A program made the translations under genes and the position numbers. A stretch of 64,000 nt of DNA, taken from positions 124,001 through 188,000 of the forward strand of contig NZ_JAHVKE010000004.1 in assembly GCF_019800885.1 (NCBI RefSeq), in the 5' to 3' direction. This stretch comes from Maritalea mobilis. Lineage in GTDB: Bacteria > Pseudomonadota > Alphaproteobacteria > Rhodobacterales > Rhodobacteraceae. The notes below the pieces were generated by a model that was not told where the DNA came from, did no database searches, and saw nothing but the letters and a program-made list of their open reading frames with translations. Below, one piece after another: positions 26,182-36,941 of the stretch. The first letter of the stretch is position 1; each line of letters opens with the position of its first letter.

Positions 26182-26206
26182 GGGCGGGGCCATGACGGAC
26201 CCGCCC
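26182..26206 (+). terminator. Possible terminator after gabD
   Basis: Arms GGGCGGG (26182-26188) and CCCGCCC (26200-26206) form a 7-bp GC stem eight bases after the gabD stop. A short T-containing tail (CATCTTTAT) follows. The tail is too short for certainty. The gap continues to 26318 and shows nothing else I can name. Confidence 0.5.
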
Positions 26207-26318
26207 CCATCTTTATCCTTCAAATATGCAGCTGCGACAGCAGCCGCTTTGGCGGGGGCTCGATGCCCCCGGCAAAGCTCCCCGGGCGACGGCAAAGCCG
26301 GCGCAACCCCTCGGGGTC

Positions 26319-27011
26319 TCACCCTCCCGGCCGGTATTCGACGTCCGGATCGGCCACGCGCAACACCTGACGCCCGATCACGGCCCCGTCGGCCCCGCGC
26401 GCGACGCGGGTCAGGACCAGCAAGGGCGTGTAGCGGTCGCAGGACAGCGTCACAGACTCGCCCATCGTCGTGATCGACGCGCAAAGCGCATCCTCCAGCG
26501 TGGCGGGCGACAGCCCGTGCGCGGACAGGAAATCATGCAGATCGACCGGCGCGTCCTCGTCCAGCGCCGGGGCCAGTGCCTCGGGCACCGCGATCTCGTC
26601 CAGCGCCGCGCGCACGCCGCCCAGTTTCAACACTCGCTCCGAAACCGACAGGCGCCCGGATCCGAACAGGGTGGCTTCGTCGGCATCCGCGCCGCGGGTC
26701 AGGGCCTTGGCGCGATGGATCTCGAATTGCGGGGCGTCGCCTTCCGGTGTCACCAGCCCGCCCGCACCACCTGCGCTGCTCGTCATAACCGGCGCAGGCG
26801 CGGCCACGAGGGTCCCGCGCCCCGGCTTGCGGCTCAAAAGGCCCATCGCTTCCAACGACATCAGCGCGCGCCGCATCGTTCCCTGGCTCACGCCGAACTC
26901 TTCGGCCAGCTGGAACTCGTTGCCCAGCCGCATGCCCACGGGCCAGTCGCCCGCCTCGATCCGGCGGATCATCTCGGTCTCGGCGGCCTTGTAAAGCGGC
27001 GTGCGGGGCAT
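26319..27011 (-). CDS. GntR-family (HutC-type) transcription regulator
   Basis: A 230-residue regulator. The N-terminal winged helix (LYKAAETEMIRRIEAGDWPVG, QLAEEFGVSQGTMRRAL) is followed by a UTRA-like ligand domain. ATG 27011 is chosen because AAAGG lies nine bases before it; ATG 27020 abuts the same site. It is the last gene of the minus-strand acetate block, 47 bp after the exonuclease gene. Its ligand and targets are not evident. Confidence 0.85.
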   Translation of the reverse strand: MPRTPLYKAAETEMIRRIEAGDWPVGMRLGNEFQLAEEFGVSQGTMRRALMSLEAMGLLSRKPGRGTLVAAPAPVMTSSAGGAGGLVTPEGDAPQFEIHRAKALTRGADADEATLFGSGRLSVSERVLKLGGVRAALDEIAVPEALAPALDEDAPVDLHDFLSAHGLSPATLEDALCASITTMGESVTLSCDRYTPLLVLTRVARGADGAVIGRQVLRVADPDVEYRPGG

Positions 27012-27058
27012 GGAAGTCATCCTTTCTTGTAGAAGGGTCCGCCCTCGCGGGCCGCGCG

Positions 27059-29053
27059 TCAATTCAGATGTTCGATCAGCCGCTTGTGCCGGTCGAAGGC
27101 GGTGATCAATGCCCCCAGATTGGGCAGCTCTGCCGCTTCCAGCATCGGGATCATCTTGCGAAACGCCTCCCCGGTGCCGATGGCGTCCCCGATGGCTGTG
27201 TGGCGGTCCGCCTCGGGGATGGCGATGCCCAGCCGATCGCACAGCGCATCCAGCGTATGCTCGGCTGACTGGCCATAGAGGATCGCGGAACACAGCACCG
27301 TGTCGAGGATCGGCTGATCGAAGCGCTTGCCGATCTCACGCTCGCGGCGGCGCAGGAAGCTCATGTCGAAAGGCGCGTTATGGGCGACCAGCACCGCGCC
27401 ATCGGCAAAGGCATGGAACCGCCTAAGCGCCTCGGGTACGTCCACGGCATCGGCGACCATCTCGTTCGTGATGTGGTGCACGGCGGTCGAGGCGGCGGGA
27501 ATGGCCTGCCCCGGGTTGACCAGCATGTCGAAGCGTTCGCCCTCGACGATCCGGCCATTGACCACGCGCACCGCCGCGATCTGGCAGATCTCGTCCACCT
27601 GCGGGTTCAGGCCCGTCGTCTCGGTGTCGAAGATCACGTAGGCCAGATCGCGCAAACCCGCGGCGGCCAGATCCTCGGGCAGGGCGGCGTTGAGCAGTTC
27701 GAAATCGTAGAGCACGCTGCGCGTCGGCCCGGCGGGGCGTGCCTCGGCCAGCGGCAGGCGCAGGCGCAACGCGGCCCGGCCCGGCCCCGCGGGTTCGGCG
27801 GTGATCCCGGTGCCGTGGCAGGTCAGCACGTCCCGCCCCGCGAACCCGGTCAGGCCCGGCGACAGCGGCGTCTCCAGCCAGCCCGAGACCGTCGCCTCCT
27901 CCGGCACGTCGCCGGGCGCTTCCAGGCTCAGCACCACGTGGTCGGCGGCCTCGGCCACGATCCGCAGATCGGCCTGCGACACGCCCCAATCCAGCGCCAG
28001 TCGCTCCAGCAATCGCGTGATGGCGAACCCGTCGCAGCGCAGGCCCGTCTCGCCCAAGTCGTTCAACAGAGAGACGCCCTTGCGCCGCAGCCGTTCGGTC
28101 AGCGCGGCGCCCAGGTCGCGGGCGGCCAGTGCCTCCATCGGCCACCATTCCGTGTCGGTCGGGGCCTTGCGCGCCCGCGTTTCGGCTACCAGCACCGCAA
28201 GGCGGTCGGCCTCCTGCGCAGGCATCGACGCGGCGGCGGCCTCGACCTCCCGCAACAGCTCCTCGAACAGGTGCGCCCGCTCGGCATGCACCCGCAGCCC
28301 CTCGGTCAGATCGCGCAGGGTCAGGACATAGCCGGGCGTCTCGGTTTCCTGCCCCTCCAGCCACAAGAGCCGCATCCGCGCCTCCAGCAACCGCGCGCCC
28401 GTCCGTGTCGTCACCAGAAGGTCGGTGCCTTCCTCCGCCTCGCCTTCCACCAGTCGCGCATACGCCTGTTCGATCGGCCCCATGCGCAGCAGCGCCCTGA
28501 TCGGGCGGCCAAGGCCAACCGCCTCGCTTTCGCCAAGGATTTCGCGGCAATGCCCGTTGTAAAGCGCGATCCGGTGATCCGGCGTGCAGAACATCACCCC
28601 GTCGGGCATCTCGGCCAGAAGGGTTTCCAGCCGCGTCTTCTCGGTGGTCAGCCGCGCGGTCTCCCGCCCCACGGCCAAGGCCATCGCGTTGCGCGTCTCG
28701 GTCAGGTTCGAGGCGACGGCGGCGGCGGCCGAGCCCAGATCGCCCAGGAACTTCGCCTTGCCATGGTCGATCTCGCCATCCACGTCGGCATGGGCGCGGG
28801 CGCGCATCTCGGCGGCCAGGCGCTCCACCGGTTTGGCCACGTTCTCGTCGAACAGGACCCAGACCCATGTGGTCAGGGCAAAGATCGCGAAGACGGCGAT
28901 CACGCCCGCGATGACGAAGGCCGACAGCGCATGCGCTTCGCCCAATCGCGAATAGCCAAGGGCCAGCCCCGCGATTGCCAGGGCCGAACTGGCCAGGGCG
29001 AGAAAGGCGAAGAACAGGAATATGCGCAAACGCAGGGACAATCTGGTCAACAT
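27059..29053 (-). CDS. Membrane-anchored HAMP/PAS sensor fused to a DnaQ-like 3'-5' exonuclease
   Basis: A 664-residue protein. Two transmembrane helices (about 10-33 and 42-67) with almost no loop between them are followed by a HAMP-like linker (68-120), a PAS domain (about 140-250, MPDGVMFCTPDHRIALYNG), a degenerate kinase-like region without a phospho-acceptor H-box, and a DEDDh exonuclease from about residue 470. Exonuclease residues are intact: D476 and E478 (FDTETTG), D in HNAPFDMSFL, and H and D in HTAIGD. The start is ATG 29053 with AGGAGG upstream. It lies in the acetate-symporter block, suggesting a signalling rather than a DNA-repair role. The substrate could be DNA, RNA or a small nucleotide conjugate. 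Confidence 0.85.
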   Translation of the reverse strand: MLTRLSLRLRIFLFFAFLALASSALAIAGLALGYSRLGEAHALSAFVIAGVIAVFAIFALTTWVWVLFDENVAKPVERLAAEMRARAHADVDGEIDHGKAKFLGDLGSAAAAVASNLTETRNAMALAVGRETARLTTEKTRLETLLAEMPDGVMFCTPDHRIALYNGHCREILGESEAVGLGRPIRALLRMGPIEQAYARLVEGEAEEGTDLLVTTRTGARLLEARMRLLWLEGQETETPGYVLTLRDLTEGLRVHAERAHLFEELLREVEAAAASMPAQEADRLAVLVAETRARKAPTDTEWWPMEALAARDLGAALTERLRRKGVSLLNDLGETGLRCDGFAITRLLERLALDWGVSQADLRIVAEAADHVVLSLEAPGDVPEEATVSGWLETPLSPGLTGFAGRDVLTCHGTGITAEPAGPGRAALRLRLPLAEARPAGPTRSVLYDFELLNAALPEDLAAAGLRDLAYVIFDTETTGLNPQVDEICQIAAVRVVNGRIVEGERFDMLVNPGQAIPAASTAVHHITNEMVADAVDVPEALRRFHAFADGAVLVAHNAPFDMSFLRRREREIGKRFDQPILDTVLCSAILYGQSAEHTLDALCDRLGIAIPEADRHTAIGDAIGTGEAFRKMIPMLEAAELPNLGALITAFDRHKRLIEHLN

Positions 29054-29130
29054 CTCTTGGGGGCCTCCTCCTTGCCCCGTTTTCGGTCCCGGCGCGTCGG
29101 GGCGGTCGCGCATCGCCCCGTCACCCGGAT

Positions 29131-29664
29131 TTAGCTGCCGGTTGCGGCCTCCCCGCCGCAGACGGCATTCAGGATCGGGTCGTCTCCCGCGACCGTCAGC
29201 CATTCGGCGCCGGTGATGGTGCCATCTTCGGCGAACTCCACCTCTTCGGTGATCTCGGCCCGCGCGCCTGCCCCGCAATCGACCAGCACGGGCAGCACGA
29301 TGGCGGGTTGCCAGCGCTCCATCACCTGCATCTGGACGACCGACACGCCCGAGCCTTCGCCGATCTCGACCGTTTCCGACGGGTCATAGGCCACGAAGCC
29401 GCGGGTGAAGGGGCGCAGGTAGGTCCAGGGCTGCCACCAGGCCTGCTGCTCGCGGGTCTGGATGACGGTCACGTCCCCCAGCGTGGCGCGGGCATTGTCG
29501 TACCAGCCGTATTCCTGCCCGATGGTCGCGGCCAGCATGAAGCCCCCCGCGAAGATCGGCGTGATCCATTTCGGTAGGCGGCGGCCCGTCGCGCGGTTGA
29601 GCAGCATCGCGATGCCGGCCCCGGCAAGGCCGGCAAGAAGGGTTGCGATCAGCGACCAGAACAT
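29131..29664 (-). CDS. Small membrane-anchored protein of unknown function
   Basis: A 177-residue protein with an N-terminal hydrophobic segment (SLIATLLAGLAGAGIAMLL) and a second short one (PIFAGGFMLAATIG), followed by an acidic, probably periplasmic domain with two cysteines (VDCGAG, NAVCGG) that could form a disulfide. I do not recognise the family. It lies 16 bp after the DUF294 gene and 77 bp before the exonuclease gene, so it belongs to the acetate block. Confidence 0.7.
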   Translation of the reverse strand: MFWSLIATLLAGLAGAGIAMLLNRATGRRLPKWITPIFAGGFMLAATIGQEYGWYDNARATLGDVTVIQTREQQAWWQPWTYLRPFTRGFVAYDPSETVEIGEGSGVSVVQMQVMERWQPAIVLPVLVDCGAGARAEITEEVEFAEDGTITGAEWLTVAGDDPILNAVCGGEAATGS

Positions 29665-29680
29665 GGGTCGTCGGTTCCTT

Positions 29681-31495
29681 TCAGCTCAGGATGCCGCGGC
29701 CCGAGCCGGCGGCGTTCTGCATGGTTTTGATCACGACGAAGGCGTCGCGCAAATGGCTGCGCTCGAAATCGCTCAGGTCGGTGGGCGCCATGAAATTGTC
29801 CGGCGCCTCGCCCTTGCGGATCTGCGAGGCCTGATGCGCCAGCCGGGTTTCCGCGATCATGTCATAGGCGTCGAGCAGGTCGCGCCCGCCGGTTGTTGAC
29901 ACGGCCCCGCCTTCGATCGCGGCTTGCAGGCGGGCGCGGGTGTTCACTTCGCTCAGGCCGCCTTGCAGCGCGTAGATGCGGCCCAGATCGACCACCGGAA
30001 CGACGCCGTTCATCTTCAGGTCGATCTGGTTCTTGTGCTCGCCCGAACGCACGGTCGCAAAGCCCCGGAACAGCCCCAGCGGCGGGTGATGCTTCAGCGA
30101 ATTGGCGACCATATGCGCCACGAAGATCGAGTTCTTGCCCGCCGCCTCCAGCGTCTCGGCCTGCAGGTCCGAGAACAGGCTGAAATTCCCGCCGATTGGG
30201 CGCAGGTCGAACATGACACTGGCCAGCATCTGTGCCTCGGGGTTGGGCGTGTTGATCCAGCCGCGGAAATAGTCGCGCCAGACGCGCAGGGGTTGGCGCC
30301 ACTTGATGTTCGTCGCCATCATGTCGCCAGGGCAGTAGAAATACCCCGCCTCGTCCAGCCCGTCCGAGACGAATTTCGCCAGTTCCGCGAAATAGGCGTC
30401 GTCGGGCGGCGTCACCGCATCGTCGAGGATCAGGCAGTTGTCCTGGTCGCTGACGCCGGTCTGTTCCTGCCGCCCCTGGCTACCGCAGGCGAGCCACAGG
30501 TACGGCACCGGCGGCGGGCCCAGTTTTTCCTCGGCCAGCACGAGCAACCGGCGCGTCGCGGCATCGGCGATATCGGTGATCAGGCGCGTGACGACCTGGT
30601 GCGCGTTCTGCTGCGCGACCAGTTGCACCAGCAACTCCGGGATGCGCTTCACGTAACCAGCCAGCGCCGCGCTGTCGGGGGCGCGCGCGATATCCTGGAT
30701 CAGCGCCGCGGAGGAGGTCGCCTGGAACCGGATCAGGTCGGTTTGCGTCAGGATGCCGGTCAGCTTCCCGGCATCGACCACCGGCATATGGGTGATCCCG
30801 CGCTCCATCATCGTGTTCAGCACATCGGCCACCAGCGCGCTGGAGGGCAGGGTAACCGGCCCGCGGGTCATCACCTCGTGCACCGGGGTTTCGTAGGCGA
30901 TGCCCTCGGCCAGCACCCGGTTGGTCAGGTCGCGCGCGGTCAGGATGCCCGCGACCGCCCCCGCCTCTGTCACGATGATGCAGGAGACCTTCAGGTCGCG
31001 CATCTTGCGCGCGGCCTCGATCAGCGGTGTGTCGGGCGGGCAGGTCAGCGGGTCGGGCGTCATCAACTCGGCCAGCGCCATGGTCGTCACGTCCTTGCGG
31101 CGCGGACGGGCGGGGCGGGTGCGGTCGAAGAAGCGGTTGATCTCGGGATGCTCTTTCACCAGCCGGTGAAAGATGGCGGCCGGGATGGTCAGCAGGCGGC
31201 TGTCCTCGGCGGCCCTGGCGGTGACAGCGGCGATCCCGTCGCGCATCAGCCCCCGTTCGCCGAAGGAATTGCGCGGCCCGAGGATCGACAGGACCTCGCC
31301 GCCCGCGTCGGTGATGTCGACGCGGCCCGACAGGATCAGGAAAAGCTCGGTCTGGGGGGCGCCTTGTTCGTAGATCGTCTGCCCGGCGGCGATCTCTTCC
31401 AGCCCGACCTCTTCGGTCAGCGCGGCGCGCTCGGCCGGGGTCAGCACGTCATACGGGTGCGTGTGGGCAAGAAGGCTCTCGATATCCAGTGCCAT
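29681..31495 (-). CDS. cNMP-binding / CBS / DUF294 nucleotidyltransferase-like signalling protein
   Basis: A 604-residue cytoplasmic protein. A cyclic-nucleotide-binding-like domain (about 15-125, with FGERGLMRDG) is followed by two CBS domains (about 143-270, MTPDPLTCP and MTRGPVTLP) and a DUF294 nucleotidyltransferase core near 335-352 that keeps GSQGR, E and the metal pair SDQD. The C terminus is the DUF294 helical output domain. CBS domains bind adenine nucleotides in characterised proteins. Lying directly after the symporter gene, it probably senses nucleotides or cNMP and adjusts transport or its partner exonuclease. Confidence 0.88.
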   Translation of the reverse strand: MALDIESLLAHTHPYDVLTPAERAALTEEVGLEEIAAGQTIYEQGAPQTELFLILSGRVDITDAGGEVLSILGPRNSFGERGLMRDGIAAVTARAAEDSRLLTIPAAIFHRLVKEHPEINRFFDRTRPARPRRKDVTTMALAELMTPDPLTCPPDTPLIEAARKMRDLKVSCIIVTEAGAVAGILTARDLTNRVLAEGIAYETPVHEVMTRGPVTLPSSALVADVLNTMMERGITHMPVVDAGKLTGILTQTDLIRFQATSSAALIQDIARAPDSAALAGYVKRIPELLVQLVAQQNAHQVVTRLITDIADAATRRLLVLAEEKLGPPPVPYLWLACGSQGRQEQTGVSDQDNCLILDDAVTPPDDAYFAELAKFVSDGLDEAGYFYCPGDMMATNIKWRQPLRVWRDYFRGWINTPNPEAQMLASVMFDLRPIGGNFSLFSDLQAETLEAAGKNSIFVAHMVANSLKHHPPLGLFRGFATVRSGEHKNQIDLKMNGVVPVVDLGRIYALQGGLSEVNTRARLQAAIEGGAVSTTGGRDLLDAYDMIAETRLAHQASQIRKGEAPDNFMAPTDLSDFERSHLRDAFVVIKTMQNAAGSGRGILS

Positions 31496-31559
31496 GGCGG
31501 CAACCCCCGAAAGTGAAACGGCGCACCCCGAAGGTGTCGGGATGCGCCGGTGTCATGAA

Positions 31560-31585
31560 CAGGGCCTGCAATGTCGCAGGCCCTG
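31560..31585. terminator. Perfect 10-bp hairpin between the symporter and DUF294 genes
   Basis: CAGGGCCTGC (31560-31569) and GCAGGCCCTG (31576-31585) enclose a 6-nt loop, 14 bp after the symporter stop. On the transcribed minus strand no U-run follows, so it may be a partial attenuator or an mRNA 3'-end stabiliser. The T-rich side is on the plus strand. Confidence 0.55.
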
Positions 31586-31598
31586 TCTTTGCCAGGTC

Positions 31599-33380
31599 TC
31601 AGTGACCGGTGGCGGCACCGGCACCGCGCGGGACGCGGATCGATTCCACCAGTTCCTGGATTTCCTGCGGCGGTTCGGCGGTCATCTTCGAAACAATGTA
31701 GGCGACGGCGAAGTTCGCCACTGCCCCGATCGGGCCGAAGGATGCCGGCGGGATGCCGAACAGGTAGTTCGAGGCGGTGTTCTCCAGCATGTTGGTGCCG
31801 GGGATGAAGAACCAGCCAAGGTAGGTGAAGAGATACAGGCAGGTCGTCAACAGACCGGCCAACATGCCCCAGGTCGCCCCGGCCGAGTTCATCCGCTTCG
31901 AGAAGATGCCCATCATCAGCGTCGGGAAGAGCGAGGCCGCCGCAAGCCCAAAGGCCAGCGCCACGGTCTGCGCCGCGAAGCCCGGCGGGTTCAGACCCAG
32001 CCAGGTCGCCACCGCGATGGCCCCGATCATCGAGATCCGGGCGGCCAGAAGTTCGCCCTTTTCCGAGATGTTGGGGTTCAGCGTCGACTTGATGAGGTCG
32101 TGGCTGATGGCCGACGAGATGGCCAGCAACAGGCCCGCCGCGGTGGACAGGGCCGCCGCGATACCACCGGCTGCGATCAGCGCGATCACCCAGCCCGGAA
32201 GCTGTGCAATCTCGGGGTTGGCCAGAACCAGGATGTCACGGTTGAAGGTGACAAGCTCGTTGCCTTCCCAGCCACGCTCGGCGGCCAGGGCCTGCATCTC
32301 TTCCGAGTTCTCGTTGTAGTACTGGATGCGGCCGTCGCCGTTCTTGTCCTCGACCGCCAGAAGGCCGGTCACGGACCAGGTTTCGAACCAGTCGGGCAGG
32401 TCTTCCTGTGCCACGGCTTCGCCTTCCACGCCCTGGGGCCACATCGTCGTCATGATGTTCAGACGGGCCATGGCGCCCACGGCAGGGGCCGTGAGGTAGA
32501 GCAGCGCGATGAAGACCAGCGCCCAACCGGCGGACCAGCGTGCGTCGGCCACTTTCGGCACGGTGAAGAAGCGGATGATCACGTGCGGCAGACCGGCGGT
32601 ACCGATCATCAGCGACAGCGTGAACAGCGCCATGTTCACCGGGCTGGTGCCCTCGGTGTACTGGTTGAAGCCCAGGTCGGTCAGCAGGCCGTCCAGCGTC
32701 ACCAGCAGCGGCTGGCCGGCGCCGGCGGTGCCTTCGGACATGTTCGAGAACAGGCCCAGACCCGGGATCGGGTTGCCGGTCAGTTGCAGCGAGATGAAGA
32801 TCGCCGGGATGGTGTAGGCCACGATCAGGACGCAGTACTGCGCCACCTGCGTGTAGGTGATGCCCTTCATGCCGCCCAGCACCGCGTAGACCAGCACGAC
32901 GCCGGCTGCGATGTAGAGGCCGAGGTCCCGGTCCACTTCGAGGAAGCGGGCGAACGCCACGCCTGCGCCCGACATCTGGCCGATCACGTAGGTGATCGAG
33001 ATGACGATCAGGCAGACGACCGCCACGATGCGCGCGGTGGTCGAATAGTAGCGATCCCCGATGAACTCGGGCACCGTGAACTTGCCGAACTTCCGCAGGT
33101 AGGGGGCAAGCAGCAGCGCCATCAGCACGTAGCCGCCGGTCCAGCCCATCAGGAAGGACGAGTTGTTGTAGCCGACAAAGGCAATCAGGCCCGCCATCGA
33201 GATGAACGAGGCTGCCGACATCCAGTCGGCCGCCGTGGCCATGCCGTTGACGACAGGGTTCACGCCGCGACCGGCGGCGTAGAATTCACTGGTCGAGCCT
33301 GCGCGCGCCCAGATCGCGATACCGAAGTAGAGCGCAAACGACAGCCCCACGACGATGATATTGAGTGTTGTCTGATCCAT
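31599..33380 (-). CDS. Sodium:solute symporter (SSS) family, acetate/carboxylate type
   Basis: A 593-residue inner-membrane symporter with 13-14 hydrophobic segments. SSS motifs include GRGVNPVVNGMATAADWMSAASF near the N terminus and LSTAAGLLLAISSAISHDL late in the protein. It belongs to the branch that co-occurs with DUF4212 and is usually annotated as ActP-like. A long polar loop contains a calcium-site-like DKNGDGRIQYYN (345-356). It follows DUF4212 by 18 bp. The acs gene upstream supports acetate or another short acid as cargo. Confidence 0.88.
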   Translation of the reverse strand: MDQTTLNIIVVGLSFALYFGIAIWARAGSTSEFYAAGRGVNPVVNGMATAADWMSAASFISMAGLIAFVGYNNSSFLMGWTGGYVLMALLLAPYLRKFGKFTVPEFIGDRYYSTTARIVAVVCLIVISITYVIGQMSGAGVAFARFLEVDRDLGLYIAAGVVLVYAVLGGMKGITYTQVAQYCVLIVAYTIPAIFISLQLTGNPIPGLGLFSNMSEGTAGAGQPLLVTLDGLLTDLGFNQYTEGTSPVNMALFTLSLMIGTAGLPHVIIRFFTVPKVADARWSAGWALVFIALLYLTAPAVGAMARLNIMTTMWPQGVEGEAVAQEDLPDWFETWSVTGLLAVEDKNGDGRIQYYNENSEEMQALAAERGWEGNELVTFNRDILVLANPEIAQLPGWVIALIAAGGIAAALSTAAGLLLAISSAISHDLIKSTLNPNISEKGELLAARISMIGAIAVATWLGLNPPGFAAQTVALAFGLAAASLFPTLMMGIFSKRMNSAGATWGMLAGLLTTCLYLFTYLGWFFIPGTNMLENTASNYLFGIPPASFGPIGAVANFAVAYIVSKMTAEPPQEIQELVESIRVPRGAGAATGH

Positions 33381-33398
33381 TGTTCCGATCGTCCCCTC

Positions 33399-33656
33399 TT
33401 ATTCGTCCACGCCGTGTTCGCGGTCGATCTTGTTCATGCGCCAGGCGTAGAAAAAGATCAGGACCAGGAAGACGAGGATCGATCCCTGCTGGGCAAACCA
33501 GAAGCCCAGATCGGTGCCGCCGACCGAAATGCCCGAAAGCATCGGCCGCAGCAGGATCGCAAAGCCGTACGAAACAAGCGCCCAGATCACCAGACAGTAG
33601 GTGACGAGGCGGATGTTCGCAGACCAGTACGCGTTGTTGTTCGGCTGTTCTGCCAT
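33399..33656 (-). CDS. DUF4212 symporter small subunit
   Basis: An 85-residue protein with two transmembrane helices (about 17-38 and 51-70) and the DUF4212 pattern YWSANIRL and WFAQQGSILVFLVLIF. It is nearly always encoded just before an ActP-like symporter and is presumed to be its small partner subunit. The symporter gene starts 18 bp later. Confidence 0.88.
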   Translation of the reverse strand: MAEQPNNNAYWSANIRLVTYCLVIWALVSYGFAILLRPMLSGISVGGTDLGFWFAQQGSILVFLVLIFFYAWRMNKIDREHGVDE

Positions 33657-33710
33657 TTGCTTCTCCCTTCGAAAGGCCCGGCCCTGGTGTGTTCACCGCC
33701 GGGAATGACC

Positions 33711-33745
33711 CGCCGCCGCCCGATCCCTCCGATCGGACGGCGGCG
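33711..33745. terminator. Long GC hairpin after adk
   Basis: Arms CGCCGCCG-C-CCGATC (33711-33725) and GATCGG-A-CGGCGGCG (33731-33745) pair over 15 positions with one mismatch and a 5-nt loop. It lies 10 bp past the adk stop and 55 bp before the DUF4212 start. No U-run follows on the minus strand, so partial termination or an mRNA boundary is more likely than full termination. Confidence 0.5.
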
Positions 33746-33754
33746 AATTTCGTG

Positions 33755-34444
33755 TCACGCGTCCGTCGTCTGACCCGTCTGCGCGCCGACGATGGCGGCA
33801 AGCTGGGTGGCGATCTGGCCGATCTCGCCCATGGCGGGCACCTCGGTCAGGGCGCCCCGGGCGCGGTAGTAATCGATCAGCGGCGCGGTTTGCGCGTGGT
33901 AGGCCTCCAGCCGCGTGCGCACTGTCTCGGCGTTGTCGTCGGGGCGGCGCTTCATCTCGGTGCCGCCGCACTTGTCGCAAACGCCCTCGGCCTTCGGTTG
34001 CTTGAACTGGTCGTGATACCCCTCGCCGCAGGCCGCGCAGGTATAGCGGCCCGAGACGCGGGCGATCATGGCGTCGTCCTCGACCTCGAGGCTGATGGCG
34101 GCGTCGATCGTCTGCCCCCGCTCGGCCAGCAGCGCGTCCAGCGCCTCGGCCTGCGCGGCGGTGCGCGGGAACCCGTCAAGGATGGTGCCCGCGGCCACGT
34201 CCGGCGCGTCCAGCCGATCCTTCAGCACGGCCAGCACGATCTCGTCCGAGACCAGCTCGCCCGCTTCCATCACGGCCTTGGCGGCCTTCCCGGCTTCGGT
34301 GCCCGCGGCCACCGCGCCGCGCAGCAGGTCGCCCGTGGACAGCTGGACGAGGCCAAAGCGCTCCTCCAGCATGCGGGCCTGCGTGCCCTTGCCGGCCCCC
34401 GGAGGGCCCAGCAGGATCAGGTTCACGGCGCGTGTCTCGGTCAT
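33755..34444 (-). CDS. adk: Adenylate kinase
   Basis: Converts AMP + ATP to two ADP. The 229-residue protein has the P-loop GPPGAGKGTQ, STGDLLRGAV, DGFPRT and a zinc-type LID with two C-x2-C pairs (CAAC and CDKC). ATG 34444 is chosen, preceded by GAAGGA; an in-frame GTG at 34465 overlaps the acs stop (GTGA) and is an alternative. Immediately after acs, it would recycle the AMP that acetate activation releases. It may be a second copy besides the usual ribosomal-operon adk, which is not in the window. Confidence 0.93.
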   Translation of the reverse strand: MTETRAVNLILLGPPGAGKGTQARMLEERFGLVQLSTGDLLRGAVAAGTEAGKAAKAVMEAGELVSDEIVLAVLKDRLDAPDVAAGTILDGFPRTAAQAEALDALLAERGQTIDAAISLEVEDDAMIARVSGRYTCAACGEGYHDQFKQPKAEGVCDKCGGTEMKRRPDDNAETVRTRLEAYHAQTAPLIDYYRARGALTEVPAMGEIGQIATQLAAIVGAQTGQTTDA

Positions 34445-34461
34445 GTCCTTCACGGCCCCGC

Positions 34462-36405
<1,944 letters not shown>

Positions 36406-36941
36406 GTTCTTCCCTCCGCGTGGGACGGCCCTGATGCCATCGGCCTGGACGCACCGAGCCGTCCGTGGGGCCACGATAGCCCCGCGCGTCCTGCCTGAAC
36501 TGAACCCTCGCGCGCGGTCGTTCACCCGCGTGGGCCGTCGAGTCACCCCGAAGGGGCGTATGATGTCGGGTCAGCCTCCCCCAACCTTGGGCCGCTCGCC
36601 TCTGGCGTGTGTGGCGGGGTGCGCTCCTGTTCCCTTCGCATCCCGATCCGCCAGCGGCATGGCCGCATGGTGTGCGCACGGTGTTTTGACGATTCACGCA
36701 ACACCCCGCACGCCATGGCAAGATGACAGCAATATTCAAGACTCAGAACAATTTCCGCTTGCCGCGCCGTCATTCTGTAACGGGTTTTCTAGCTACCGCC
36801 ATCGTGCAGTAAAAAAGTTTACACTCTTAAGTTAGGATCATGATAATGCGCAAGAAAATATTCGGCTTTCCGTGTCAATCGTCGCCCGTCCGACTGCCGC
36901 GCCTGCAATGTCCGGCGCTAACGGTCCGTCGGGTGGCGGCC
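36406..36941. other. Intergenic region upstream of acs
   Basis: A 536-bp gap between the acs start and the end of the LysR gene. A sharply AT-rich patch at about 36770-36860 is the likely promoter zone of acs; TTGCGC (36853-36848) and TTAAGA (36830-36825) on the minus strand are 17 bp apart but match the consensus poorly. The acs mRNA would then have a leader of roughly 400 nt. I see no riboswitch or convincing small gene. Confidence 0.4.

Noticed and set aside
31461-33773. A 770-codon open frame antisense to the symporter and DUF4212 genes
   Set aside because: Antisense shadow; amino-acid composition is not that of a real protein.
36406-36941. Riboswitch or small RNA in the long acs leader
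   Set aside because: No conserved riboswitch core or convincing terminator pair could be recognised by eye.
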